A stretch of DNA of 64,000 bases from Lysobacter luteus (GTDB taxonomy: Bacteria; Pseudomonadota; Gammaproteobacteria; Xanthomonadales; Xanthomonadaceae). The stretch covers positions 248,001 to 312,000 of the forward strand of contig NZ_OU015430.1 in the NCBI RefSeq assembly GCF_907164845.1. Reading direction: 5' to 3'. Positions 28,443 to 37,192 of this stretch are shown piece after piece (position 1 is the first letter of the stretch; every line of letters starts with the position of its first letter). The position numbers and the translations under genes were made by a program. Below the pieces are notes generated by a model. It worked only from the letters and a program-made list of their open reading frames with translations, did not search any database and was not told the DNA's origin.

Positions 28443-29735
28443 CTACGGGCTTATTTCATCCTCTTCGAAGTGCTTGGGCGTGTAGCGTTCAGCCGGTGCC
28501 CGCCACGCCCGGAAATGCGGCATTGGGTCGGTTGGGCCAATCAGTTCGCGGGCCAGCGCCAGACGTGCCAACAGGGGGCCACGTTCGGATGCCGGCAGGC
28601 CGGCGATGTCCTGTTCCAGACGCTCAAGGAATTCCGATCGCGCTCTGATTTCGGACCAATGGTGGATGAGGGCGTCCAGCTGATCTTGGCTTTGCCTGGT
28701 GGATTCCTCGATGCGTCGCCTGTTCTCCCGGATCGCGCGTTGCCGTTCTTCGACTTCGTACTGACGGCGTTCGCACTCCAGCTGCGCCTCCCCCCGCGCG
28801 ACCAAAGCAGGCATTCTGGCCCCGAAGGCTTGGATGCCGGCGACGATATCGGGCAGGCGCGCGAGCAGTCGAGACTTCCCACTTTCCTGCCAGTGTTCGG
28901 CCAGATCAACGCGGCAGTGCGGCGCATAGGCCATCAGGCGCAGTCGGCCGGTCGGGCACTCCCGGGTGATTGTCCATGTATCGACTGGATGGCGGAATCG
29001 ACCCTTCGGAGCGATGTAGTCAGTATCGCGCACGTAGGTGTTGTTGCCGACATAGCGCAGCAAGGTAGGCACGGCTACTTCGACGAGCGCCAAGCCCACT
29101 ATATGTCCGTCGATATGGACCACGGTCAAGCGCTTGGGCGCCCAAGACCTGTCGTTCGGGTCGTATTCCTTCTGCTGGACAGGTTGTTCCCCGGTACCGA
29201 AAGCGAGCCGGCGTGCCGACCCGTAGTTGCGGTCGATCAGGCTGACACGGTGTCCTTTGGCTTCGAGCGCTAGGAACAGGGCGTTGGCGAAGGTCAGTGC
29301 ATGCTCCAAGCCTGTCCGGCTGGCTGTGATGTCCACTAGGTTCCGCTTGTAGGGCTTGAGATAGCTCCACCACTCTTCAAGCTTGCGTGTCTTCAGAAAA
29401 TCGCCCATCGCGCCCTGGATCAGGCCATGTGTTTTCGGGCATGCGTTCCTGAGGGCGCGCTCGGTTGCCGGCTTTGCGCGTGGCATTGATCGGCGGACGA
29501 GGACGCTGCCTCCGGGCTGCCACTTGGTTGGCTCGCCGGCCCGGGCCGCCGGAAGAGCAGGCGGTGGCGGGGCCTTGCCGGCGTCCTTCTTCGCCCAGTA
29601 GCCCGCATCCGGGCGCGGGACATTGAGCGAGTCGCACACGCGTGCCAAGTAGCTGTCGGAAACCTGAAAACGCTTTGCAAGCTTGCGCAACGGCTCGGTC
29701 CAGACGGCTGCGTAGAGTTCCTCGCGCGTGGCCAT
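28443..29735 (-). CDS. HTH and coiled-coil protein of unknown function
   Basis: A 430-aa protein. The N-terminus (REELYAAVWTEPLRKLAKRFQVSDSYLARVCDSLNVPRPDAGYWAKK) reads as a helix-turn-helix with a following loop, seen as the first domain in many island-borne proteins. A central alpha/beta region follows (residues 130-300). Then comes a long Glu/Arg-rich coiled coil (residues about 310-375) and a short tail. I do not recognise a named family. The position between ABC-3C and AbiE suggests a regulator or a stand-alone defence protein. It is divergent from abiEi across 222 bases of AT-rich DNA. Confidence 0.75.
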   Translation of the reverse strand: MATREELYAAVWTEPLRKLAKRFQVSDSYLARVCDSLNVPRPDAGYWAKKDAGKAPPPPALPAARAGEPTKWQPGGSVLVRRSMPRAKPATERALRNACPKTHGLIQGAMGDFLKTRKLEEWWSYLKPYKRNLVDITASRTGLEHALTFANALFLALEAKGHRVSLIDRNYGSARRLAFGTGEQPVQQKEYDPNDRSWAPKRLTVVHIDGHIVGLALVEVAVPTLLRYVGNNTYVRDTDYIAPKGRFRHPVDTWTITRECPTGRLRLMAYAPHCRVDLAEHWQESGKSRLLARLPDIVAGIQAFGARMPALVARGEAQLECERRQYEVEERQRAIRENRRRIEESTRQSQDQLDALIHHWSEIRARSEFLERLEQDIAGLPASERGPLLARLALARELIGPTDPMPHFRAWRAPAERYTPKHFEEDEISP

Positions 29736-29880
29736 AGAGGTGGACCTCGATCCGGGGCGGCAATGGGAGTGTGGGCGGTTTGATCGCTAGCCAAGCACAA
29801 TGGCATTCAGCTTCTAATGGATCGATGATCATAAAATAGTTAAGTAAAATCAATTAGATAGTTATTTTTTTTGAATGGGT

Positions 29881-29945
29881 CGCTCCTCGATCGATGAGCG
29901 TTCTTAGGAGAGGAAAGTGTCAGAAAAAGCATGTATTCTTCTGAC
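29881..29945. promoter_or_regulatory. Palindromes before the AbiE pair, candidate operator
   Basis: CGCTCCTCGATCGATGAGCG (29881-29900) is a near-perfect 20-base palindrome. GTCAGAA at 29919-29925 pairs with TTCTGAC at 29939-29945. Both lie just before the ribosome site AGGAG of the antitoxin gene. AbiEi-type antitoxins are known to repress their own operon by binding inverted repeats at the promoter, so these are the best operator candidates. The surrounding sequence (29830-29880) is AT-rich, as a promoter region would be. Confidence 0.5.
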
Positions 29946-29957
29946 GAGGAGCATCCC

Positions 29958-30557
29958 ATGACGTCCCTGAGCCAAAAAATCCTGACCCACGCCGCCAAGT
30001 TGCCCGAGGGCGCACCTCTGGTGGCCAGCGAACTGCTGCATCTGGGCAATCGGGCCGCTATCGATCAATCGCTCTCCCGGTTGGCCAAGCGCGGCCAACT
30101 GATCCGGGGCAGCCGTGGCGTTTACCTGTGCCCGGTGACCAGCCGTTTCGGGGCGCGCCCGCCGGAGCCTGCCAAGGTGGCGGAAGCGATCGCACGGTTG
30201 GGGGGTGAAGTCGTGGTGCCCAATGAAGCGGCCTCTGCCAATGCCCTTGGATTGACGACCCAAGTGCCGATGCGACAGACATACCTAACTTCCGGCAAGT
30301 CGCGGCGGGTGCAGTTGGGCAAGCAGGTGCTGGAGTTCAAGCATGCCCCAGCGTGGAAGTTGCGTCTCGCGAATCGGCCCGCTGGCCAGGCGTTGCGCGC
30401 CATTGCCGGGGCAGGTCCGAAGAATGCCCATGTGGTTGCTCGCGAGTTGCGGCGTCGCTTGAGCAAGGCGGAACTTGTCGAACTGGCAGGCGCGTCGACC
30501 CATTACATGCCTACCTGGCTGGCCAAGGAACTCCGGGGATTGAGAGCCCATGGCTGA
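29958..30557 (+). CDS. AbiEi-like type IV antitoxin (DUF6088)
   Basis: A 199-aa protein with an N-terminal winged-helix segment (QKILTHAAKLPEGAPLVASELLHLGNRAAIDQSLSRLAKRGQLIRGSRGVYLCP) that binds DNA. The C-terminal region is typical of AbiEi-family antitoxins (YLTSGKSRRVQLGKQVLEFKHAP). In AbiE systems it represses the operon and counters the toxin indirectly. ATG 29958 has AGGAG 7 bases upstream. It overlaps the toxin gene by 8 bases. Confidence 0.87.
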   Translation: MTSLSQKILTHAAKLPEGAPLVASELLHLGNRAAIDQSLSRLAKRGQLIRGSRGVYLCPVTSRFGARPPEPAKVAEAIARLGGEVVVPNEAASANALGLTTQVPMRQTYLTSGKSRRVQLGKQVLEFKHAPAWKLRLANRPAGQALRAIAGAGPKNAHVVARELRRRLSKAELVELAGASTHYMPTWLAKELRGLRAHG

Positions 30558-31572
30558 GGCTTTGCTCGGCTTGAGAGAAGGTGATCGACGCGAGGCTCTA
30601 CTCGTCGCCGCCGACAGGATCGGGCGTCCTGTCTATCTTCTGGAAAAGGATGTCTGGGTCGTCTGGACACTTGGCGTGCTCTTCGAAAGTGCGCTCGGGG
30701 AGCATCTGGTTTTCAAGGGCGGCACCTCGCTATCCAAGGCCTATGGCGGCTTAATGCAGCGCTTCTCCGAGGACATCGACCTTACCCACGACATCAGGCA
30801 ACTGATTCCAGACATGGCAGACGCCGGCGATGAGCCGATCCCGGTTTCTCGCAGCCAGGCCAGGAAGTGGACGGATGCCGTTAGGAAGAAGCTACCCAGC
30901 TGGATTTCAGACGAAGTCGTGCCAGTGCTTGGTGCTGCGATCAAGACAGCTGGCCTGGATCTGACGCTCATCCAAGAGGGCGAAAAGCTGCGTTTGCAGT
31001 ATGCGCAACTCACGGAAGGAAATAGCTATGTCCGACCGGAGGTGTTGCTGGAGTTTGGTGCCCGCAGTACCGGGGAGCCTGCGTCTGCTAGGAAGGTAAC
31101 GTGCGACGCAGCACCCGTATTGCCCGAGCTGGCTTTTCCCGTAGCCATGCCCCGCGTGATGGCAGCAGAGCGCACCTTTTGGGAGAAGGCGACGGCTGCG
31201 CACGTCTACTGCCTCAAGGGCGATTTTCGCGGCGAGCGCTATGCACGGCATTGGCATGACATGGTGCGGCTGGCGGCAGCAGGTATCGCGAATGCAGCGA
31301 TAGTCGATCGAGAGCTCGCAAATCGTGTTGCGGATCACAAGCAAGCGTTCTTCGCCGAGAATGCGTCGGACGGAAGCGTGATCGACTATGGGAGAGCGGT
31401 TTCAGGTGATCTCAGACTCGTCCCGGAAGGCGATGCCCTCAACGCCCTCAAGAGCGACTATCAGGAAATGATCAGCAGCGGCCTCTTCGAGGAGGAGCCG
31501 TTTCCATTCGAAGTACTGATGAATCAGTGTCGCGAAATTGAGTTGGAGGCCAACAGGCAGGCTGCGCCCTGA
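30550..31572 (+). CDS. AbiEii-like nucleotidyltransferase toxin
   Basis: A 340-aa protein of the AbiEii/AbiGii (MenT-like, Pol-beta) toxin family. KGGTSLSKAYGGLMQRFSEDIDL near residue 57-79 gives the GS motif and the two metal-binding Asp residues. Relatives transfer nucleotides to tRNA and stop growth, aborting phage infection. It overlaps the antitoxin by 8 bases, with the ATG inside the antitoxin tail. The full length with intact motifs suggests activity. Confidence 0.88.
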   Translation: MAEALLGLREGDRREALLVAADRIGRPVYLLEKDVWVVWTLGVLFESALGEHLVFKGGTSLSKAYGGLMQRFSEDIDLTHDIRQLIPDMADAGDEPIPVSRSQARKWTDAVRKKLPSWISDEVVPVLGAAIKTAGLDLTLIQEGEKLRLQYAQLTEGNSYVRPEVLLEFGARSTGEPASARKVTCDAAPVLPELAFPVAMPRVMAAERTFWEKATAAHVYCLKGDFRGERYARHWHDMVRLAAAGIANAAIVDRELANRVADHKQAFFAENASDGSVIDYGRAVSGDLRLVPEGDALNALKSDYQEMISSGLFEEEPFPFEVLMNQCREIELEANRQAAP

Positions 31573-31996
31573 GGAATAGGCGGGATCGACCCAAAGCAGT
31601 CGCCGGCCGGCACTAGGGTGATGGCAGCGAAGGCAGGACGCACAGCAGTAAATTGTCGGGAAGGGTAGGCTCTCATGACGAGCCATGCTTGAAGGGGGAA
31701 GCATGTTTCGACGGATTGAATCTATTGCAAGCGCGGCGGTGTGGAGCGGCTACTCTCTGAGTGCGAGGACCCTCAGGGGGACCAATGCCGCAGCGCAGTA
31801 GGACGCCAGGTATCGCGACGCATAAGTCCTTCGACGAGTCGCGCGCCGACTCGTAGACGATCGCTTAGTTCTAGGTGGAGTGCGCCGGGGCGAGAGACTG
31901 GCTCCTCTCGTAGCCCCCGGTCGGTCCACAGTTTGCGTGCCCGATCACGCGGCATCTGTCTTCCAAGCCGGTCTGACTAGCCTGGTGGGGCTGATC
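31573..31996. other. Non-coding stretch between AbiE and the IS30 element
   Basis: No supported gene. The sequence has no long frame with coherent content and no clear terminator after the toxin gene. It may be debris from earlier insertions. Confidence 0.5.
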
Positions 31997-33265
31997 GGCT
32001 CATGTCCGCCTTCGACGGCGGTTTCATACGATCGATGCAGCACACAGCTAGCTGCCTTTGCAGCAGGAGTGTTGCGTATGAAGCGACGGACCCGGATCCG
32101 GTACACCGACAGCCAGAAGGCCCTGATGTGGGACCGGTGGCGGAAAGGCGAGTCGTTGCACCAGATCGCAGGGCTGTTTGATCGGCATCATTCGTCGGTT
32201 CGCCGGATCCTCGCCGAGACGGGCGGCATTCGCCCGCCGGATCGTCGTCGATCGTTACGGGCATTGAGTTTGGCAGAGCGGGAAGACGTTTCGCGGGCGC
32301 TGGTCGCCGGACACTCAATCCGCTCGATCGCGGCAACGCTGGAGCGGTCGCCATCGACGATCAGCCGCGAGATCCGGCGTAACGGTGGCGCCGCACGGTA
32401 TCGCGCAAGCCATGCGGATCAGGCGGCTTGGGACCGGGCGCATCGCCCCAAGGCTTGTAAGCTGGCGCTGCATCCCACGCTGGCGGCACGGGTGGCGGAC
32501 AAGCTGCAACAACAGTGGTCGCCACAGCAGATCGCCGGCTGGCTGATGCGTACCTACCCAGACGATGCGACCTGCCAGGTGTCCCACGAGACGATCTACC
32601 GCACCCTCTTCATCCAGTCGCGGGGCGCGCTGAAGAAGGAGTTGCTGGAGCACCTTCGGCGGACGCGGGGGATGCGTCGATCGCGCCACCACACGCAGAA
32701 GACGGCCGACCACGGCCGGATCAGTGACACCGTGTCGATCCGCGAGCGCCCGGCCGACATCGAGGATCGGGCCGTTCCGGGGCACTGGGAGAGTGACCTG
32801 CTGTGCGGCAGCGGCAACAGCCAGATTGCGACACTCGTCGAGCGCAGCACACGCTACGTCATGCTGGTGAAGGTCGATCGCAAGGACACGAAGACGGTCG
32901 TGGACGCACTGATCCGCACTGCGCATCAGCTGCCGAACGAGCTCTACAAATCACTGACCTGGGACCGCGGCAAAGAGATGGCGGACCATCGCCGCTTCAC
33001 TTTGGCCACCGACATCCAAGTCTATTTCTGCGACCCGCAGAGCCCTTGGCAGCGCGGCTCGAACGAGAACACCAACGGTCTTCTGCGGCAGTACTTTCCG
33101 AAGGGCATCGACCTGTCCGGCTTTTCCCAAGCCAAGCTGGATGAAGTTGCAAGAAGCTTGAATGAGCGACCACGGAAGACCCTGGACTTTGAGACACCCA
33201 TCGAGCGATATCGACAAGCTGTTGCACTGACCGGTTGAAACCGCCGTCGAGAGCAGACATGTGCC
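31997..33265 (+). mobile_element. IS30-family insertion sequence
   Basis: About 1.27 kb with one transposase gene and imperfect terminal inverted repeats. The left end (from about 32001) CATGTCCGCCTTCGACGGCG and the right end read backwards from 33261, CATGTCTGCTCTCGACGGCG, agree at 17 of 20 bases. Both continue as GTTTCA. The match GGC(T/A) just outside may belong to the repeat and would set the ends at 31997 and 33265. No clear target duplication (2-3 bp is usual for IS30) is seen. Confidence 0.82.
32078..33238 (+). CDS. IS30-family transposase
   Basis: A 386-aa DDE transposase. It has N-terminal HTH segments (ESLHQIAGLFDRHHSSVRRIL; HSIRSIAATLERSPSTISREIRRN) and an rve/DDE domain with Asp in GHWESDLL, Asp in TWDRGKEM and Glu in RGSNENTNGLLRQYFPKG, typical of IS30. 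It ends just before the right inverted repeat. It appears complete, so the element may still move. ATG 32078 is preferred; the frame is open further upstream across the left inverted repeat. Confidence 0.92.
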   Translation: MKRRTRIRYTDSQKALMWDRWRKGESLHQIAGLFDRHHSSVRRILAETGGIRPPDRRRSLRALSLAEREDVSRALVAGHSIRSIAATLERSPSTISREIRRNGGAARYRASHADQAAWDRAHRPKACKLALHPTLAARVADKLQQQWSPQQIAGWLMRTYPDDATCQVSHETIYRTLFIQSRGALKKELLEHLRRTRGMRRSRHHTQKTADHGRISDTVSIRERPADIEDRAVPGHWESDLLCGSGNSQIATLVERSTRYVMLVKVDRKDTKTVVDALIRTAHQLPNELYKSLTWDRGKEMADHRRFTLATDIQVYFCDPQSPWQRGSNENTNGLLRQYFPKGIDLSGFSQAKLDEVARSLNERPRKTLDFETPIERYRQAVALTG

Positions 33266-33325
33266 ATGACCGCGCATCGAGCCTTCCTAAAGGGGCCGAC
33301 TACTCGGTGAGGGAGCGGTCCAAAT

Positions 33326-33739
33326 TCAGTCTTGCTTGTACACAGAGCGCTGGCCGATCCGGCTGCTATTTTTCGCCGTCGGCCGGCCCAGTCCAGGGAT
33401 CAGGAAGTCTGCGACGCTCTGACCTCGCTTCGTCCTGTCTATAAGCCAGCGTGGCATCCGGCCACGGCCAGACCATGTATGCCGTTTGTTCTCAGGATCG
33501 CGGTACTTCGCAGCCACCCGTACTCGTTTCCGTCTCTTCGCGGTTTTGTCAGCTGCAGGAGCAGACCTGACATCGACGAGTTCATCGATCGCGTAGCCGT
33601 AGGAGACAGCAAGCGCGATCAGTTCTCTGCGTACGACGGCAACAGGACGACGACTGGACAGCAGCTTCTTCCGTCGCTCGGCGGCGGTCAAGAGTGCATC
33701 GAGCTCGCGCAGGCTGAGCTTGTCGACATCTATCTTCAT
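33326..33739 (-). CDS. H-NS-family nucleoid protein
   Basis: A 137-aa protein. The C-terminal DNA-binding motif is KYRDPENKRHTWSGRGRMPRWL (about residues 79-100), the hallmark of H-NS/StpA/Bv3F-type proteins that bind AT-rich minor grooves. The N-terminal 40 residues form the short helical oligomerisation region. A copy on an island, beside an IS and upstream of defence genes, fits silencing of foreign cargo or of host genes. It lies between IS30 and the SIR2-HerA pair on the opposite strand. Confidence 0.87.
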   Translation of the reverse strand: MKIDVDKLSLRELDALLTAAERRKKLLSSRRPVAVVRRELIALAVSYGYAIDELVDVRSAPAADKTAKRRKRVRVAAKYRDPENKRHTWSGRGRMPRWLIDRTKRGQSVADFLIPGLGRPTAKNSSRIGQRSVYKQD

Positions 33740-34181
33740 GGCGGCGAGCGTCAGGCCGGGTCAAGAGTCTGTCAACCAAAGCTTGGCGCGTAGATGGCAC
33801 CGCCCACAAAAATGCCCGGCCTCGCGCAGAAAGGTTGGCTTTCGACCCGAAGCAGACGGTGGTCCGCAAGCTGCGACCACAATGAGCAGACGTTCGCCGC
33901 GCTTTGGCGTTCACCGATTCAACAAGACCACTCAAATGGTTTAATCATCATCCATGAGCCGTATTGATCTGAAACATCTCGCTCGGGCTACACTCGGATA
34001 GGTTCGGGGGAGTTCCCCCCCCCCCCCTCTGCCTCCGTCCTTGGTCAATTTTCCGCGAGCAGAGATAGTCAGTTTCTCAACGAGCGCCAACGGCATCCCA
34101 ACCGCACGTGGGGGGCGTTTGCCTGCCGGCGAGGTTACGGCGGTCCATGGCATCAATTCAACGTCCACAGAAGGGGTATCG
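33740..34181. other. Leader/non-coding stretch before SIR2, with a 13-C run
   Basis: About 440 bases without a supported gene. It should carry the SIR2-HerA promoter. A run of 13 C (34015-34027) is the longest homopolymer noticed in the window. The frame of SIR2 is open up to 34041, but the AAGGGG site before ATG 34182 and the low-complexity character of the first residues favour the later start. Confidence 0.5.
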
Positions 34182-35447
34182 ATGAGCACTCCAAGTCCGC
34201 CTAAGTCGACTGGTGCAGCGCCTACCGCATCCGCGCCGGTGACTCCAGCGATAGCGCTTCCCCCTCTTCCTCCCGTCAAGTACGCGGCCGCTACCACTGG
34301 TGGCAAATGGGCGATTGTTGCTAGATCGGACGACACGGACGCAACAGATGCAAACGCAAAGGCACAGCAGGAAGGCCGGCGACGCGTAAAGCAAGCACTC
34401 GCAGCCGTCCTGGGTAGCGAGCAATTAGTTGTCCTAGTGGGCCTAGGCCCGTCCGCTGGGGTGGGCGGGCCGAAAATGAGCGACCTGTGGCGGAAGGTGC
34501 GGGACAAGGATCAGGCGAGTTTTGAAGCGATCCAAGCGAAGGTTGGCGACACCACGCCTCTGGGCGAGACAGGGGATATCGAAGCACTGCTTTCTAAATG
34601 CCAACTGCTTGCACATCTTCCCGTTGGTGTAGACCCTTCGGTCGCAACGTTCATCTCGGAAGCAGAGAAAATAATTGCCGATGCGTGCCGTGACTTCGTT
34701 GCGACCGCCGACCTCTCCGACCATGAGCACTTGGTACGTGTCCTTGCGCGGCGCCCCCAAGGTAAGCCTCGCACGCGGATCTTTACCACAAACTACGACC
34801 TTTGTATCGAGCGTGCCGCGGGAAACAGTGGTGCGCATATTGTCGACGGCTTCGGTAGAGAGTCAACGCCCGTTTTCGATGGAATTAACTTCGACATTGA
34901 CTTCGTGCGACGAAGAATTGAGTCAAAAAGCCCCGAGTACTTAGATGGCGTTGTGCATCTCGCAAAGCTGCACGGCTCTGTCGACTGGGCGACCGAAGAC
35001 AACCGGATTGTTCGACGCGAGAAGCCCGCTGCGCCGGTCTTGATCTATCCTCGTAGCGATAAGTTTGAGCTCTCCTATCGGCAGCCATTTCTCGAGATGA
35101 TGTCGCAGCTGCAGTCGGCACTACGACAGCCTAATATTGGTCTATTAGTGCTTGGTTTTGGATTCGCTGACGCCCACCTTTCTGAGATGATTCTCTCCGC
35201 AATTAAGCGGAACCTCTCGATGAAAGTTGTTGTTGCCACCCTTCACTGCGAACAACATTGCAACGATGCCAACAACTGGGCGTATCGTCCGAAGATTCAC
35301 CTTATGCAGAAGCTGTTGAGTCAGGGGGATTCACGAATTGCCTTGGTTGATGCGACGTTCCCGGATCTCGTTCGTCTTGTACCCGACCTTGGCACGGAAA
35401 CCGAGGAGGATAAGCTTCGTGCAATGCTCAGGAAGCTCATTACATGA
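34182..35447 (+). CDS. SIR2-domain NADase of a SIR2-HerA defence pair
   Basis: A 421-aa protein. After a Pro/Ala-rich, likely disordered N-terminus (about 60 residues), the SIR2 fold shows LVVLVGLGPSAG, TTNYDL with Asn204 and KLHGSVDW with His264, the residues needed for NAD cleavage. A C-terminal alpha/beta part completes it. In SIR2-HerA systems the SIR2 part degrades NAD+ when phage is sensed, and the HerA ring holds the complex. The first glycine motif (GLGPSAG) is slightly unlike the usual GAGxS. It overlaps herA by ATGA. Confidence 0.87.
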   Translation: MSTPSPPKSTGAAPTASAPVTPAIALPPLPPVKYAAATTGGKWAIVARSDDTDATDANAKAQQEGRRRVKQALAAVLGSEQLVVLVGLGPSAGVGGPKMSDLWRKVRDKDQASFEAIQAKVGDTTPLGETGDIEALLSKCQLLAHLPVGVDPSVATFISEAEKIIADACRDFVATADLSDHEHLVRVLARRPQGKPRTRIFTTNYDLCIERAAGNSGAHIVDGFGRESTPVFDGINFDIDFVRRRIESKSPEYLDGVVHLAKLHGSVDWATEDNRIVRREKPAAPVLIYPRSDKFELSYRQPFLEMMSQLQSALRQPNIGLLVLGFGFADAHLSEMILSAIKRNLSMKVVVATLHCEQHCNDANNWAYRPKIHLMQKLLSQGDSRIALVDATFPDLVRLVPDLGTETEEDKLRAMLRKLIT

Positions 35448-37192
35448 CCGGGATCACTGCTAGGGAGAACGTACTTGATCCGAATCGCCGTATAGGCGTA
35501 ATTTCGTCTGTCTTTCCAAGCCGAACTCACGTCAACCTCGGTGACGAAGCCGCTCGTTCTGGAACGTCGCTGTACGGGCATGCGCTCGGAACGGGTCAGG
35601 TTGGCGAGTTTGTTCTTGTCGATTGCGAAAGCACGGTTGCCATCGGTCGTATCTCGACCCTCCGCCTCATTGAACGAGACCGCCTCGTGGTCAATCCATC
35701 GCTTGGCGATGAAAGGCGAGTTGATCCGATTGGCGAGATCGATTTGCTCGCGACTTTGGACAAGGAGACCGGGCGTGTATCGCAAGGTATCGCTTCTAGA
35801 CCCCGACTTGGAGCCCATGTTTATTCACCTGCGCCGAATCTCATGTCGGCGCTTGTCGCCGATGCACCTTCTGACAAGGCGAGCGCGAAGGCCAGGCTTC
35901 ATCTGGGAGTCGTGACATCTCTTCAGGACGCTACTGCATCCGTTACGCCGGAGCGTCTATTTGGCCGACACTGCGCGATTCTTGGCGCCACTGGCGGCGG
36001 CAAAAGTTTTACCATCTCGAAATTGATCGAGGAAAGCGCGAGGCACAAATGCAAAGTGATTCTTATTGATGCAACGGGCGAGTTCTATACGTTAGGAGGC
36101 ATTGCAAGACACTTGGCTCTCGGGAAACCACTAAACGGTGAGAGCGAAGTGCACCTTCCGCACTCAGCTTTAGAGGAACAAGATTTGTACGGCCTGTTCC
36201 AGCCCTCTGGGAAAGTACAAGGTCCGAAGCTGCGCGAGGCGATCTATAGCCTGCGCATTGCACACGTACTTATGACACAAACATCCGCGCCGGTGCTGGC
36301 GTTAAAGATGGCTTTGACGGCATCCGGTTCGCTTCAAGCCAACGGGTTACTCTTGAAGGCCGGCCTGCAAAGAAAGCCCTACGATGACGCATTGAACGCG
36401 TTACGTCACGTGATTGAGGCGCCAGACGCTCCCTTCAATGTGAGGCTTCTTGCCGGACAGATCGTGTGTGAATGCATTTGGCCGACCGACTTCAAGAAGG
36501 CGGGTTACTACGGCGGAGGAGATGGAAACGAGGCATACTGCGCACCGCTTATCGCGCGAATTAACGCAGTGGTCGCTGGCCCGGACTTGCGTGTCATATT
36601 TGAACCTAAAGGGCCTAGCTTGCTTAGCGACATTGAATCATTCCTGGCGGGCGATGAGCGTGTTCTTCGAGTCTCGCTTGCGTCAGTTCCGTATGGGTTT
36701 AATGCAAGAGAAATCGTCGCGAATGCGATTGGCCGTCGACTTCTCATGCTTGCACGTGCTCAACGGTTCAAGACCGCTCCGGTCACAGTGTTCCTGGATG
36801 AAGCGCACAACTTCTTGAATAGAAAGATTGGCGAGGACGACGCAAGCGTCCGGCTGGATGCTTTCGATCAGATCGCCAAGGAAGGGCGGAAGCACTGGTT
36901 GAGCATTTGTCTCGCTACCCAGCGACCACGCGATTTGCCTGAAGGGGTGCTGAGCCAGATGGGTGCAATGATCGTTCATCGCCTCATCAATGACCGCGAT
37001 AGGGATGTAGTGGAGCGCGCGTGCGGAGAAATTGATCGGGCAGCAGTTGCCTTTTTGCCAACGTTAGCGCCAGGGCAAGCGGCATTCGTCGGGGTGGACT
37101 TTCCATTTCCGTTGACGGTCTCAGTTGATATGCCCAGCTATCCGCCCGACTCCCGTGGCCCAGACTTTCAGGCAGCTTGGGGACGTAGCTGA
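35444..37192 (+). CDS. HerA-like ATPase of the SIR2-HerA pair
   Basis: A 582-aa hexameric FtsK/HerA-type translocase. An N-terminal HAS-barrel-like segment (residues 1-130) is followed by Walker A GATGGGKS (residues 181-188), an inserted helical region and Walker B VFLDEAH (residues 449-455). The arginine-finger/sensor region is ATQRPRDLPEGVLSQMGAMIVHRLINDRDRD. The ATGA overlap with the SIR2 gene shows that the two are made together. It likely stimulates or scaffolds the NADase. Confidence 0.9.
   Translation: MTGITARENVLDPNRRIGVISSVFPSRTHVNLGDEAARSGTSLYGHALGTGQVGEFVLVDCESTVAIGRISTLRLIERDRLVVNPSLGDERRVDPIGEIDLLATLDKETGRVSQGIASRPRLGAHVYSPAPNLMSALVADAPSDKASAKARLHLGVVTSLQDATASVTPERLFGRHCAILGATGGGKSFTISKLIEESARHKCKVILIDATGEFYTLGGIARHLALGKPLNGESEVHLPHSALEEQDLYGLFQPSGKVQGPKLREAIYSLRIAHVLMTQTSAPVLALKMALTASGSLQANGLLLKAGLQRKPYDDALNALRHVIEAPDAPFNVRLLAGQIVCECIWPTDFKKAGYYGGGDGNEAYCAPLIARINAVVAGPDLRVIFEPKGPSLLSDIESFLAGDERVLRVSLASVPYGFNAREIVANAIGRRLLMLARAQRFKTAPVTVFLDEAHNFLNRKIGEDDASVRLDAFDQIAKEGRKHWLSICLATQRPRDLPEGVLSQMGAMIVHRLINDRDRDVVERACGEIDRAAVAFLPTLAPGQAAFVGVDFPFPLTVSVDMPSYPPDSRGPDFQAAWGRS

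Noticed and set aside
31880-32077. Longer N-terminus for the IS30 transposase
   Set aside because: The extension crosses the left inverted repeat and has no transposase-like sequence; ATG 32078 gives a normal start.
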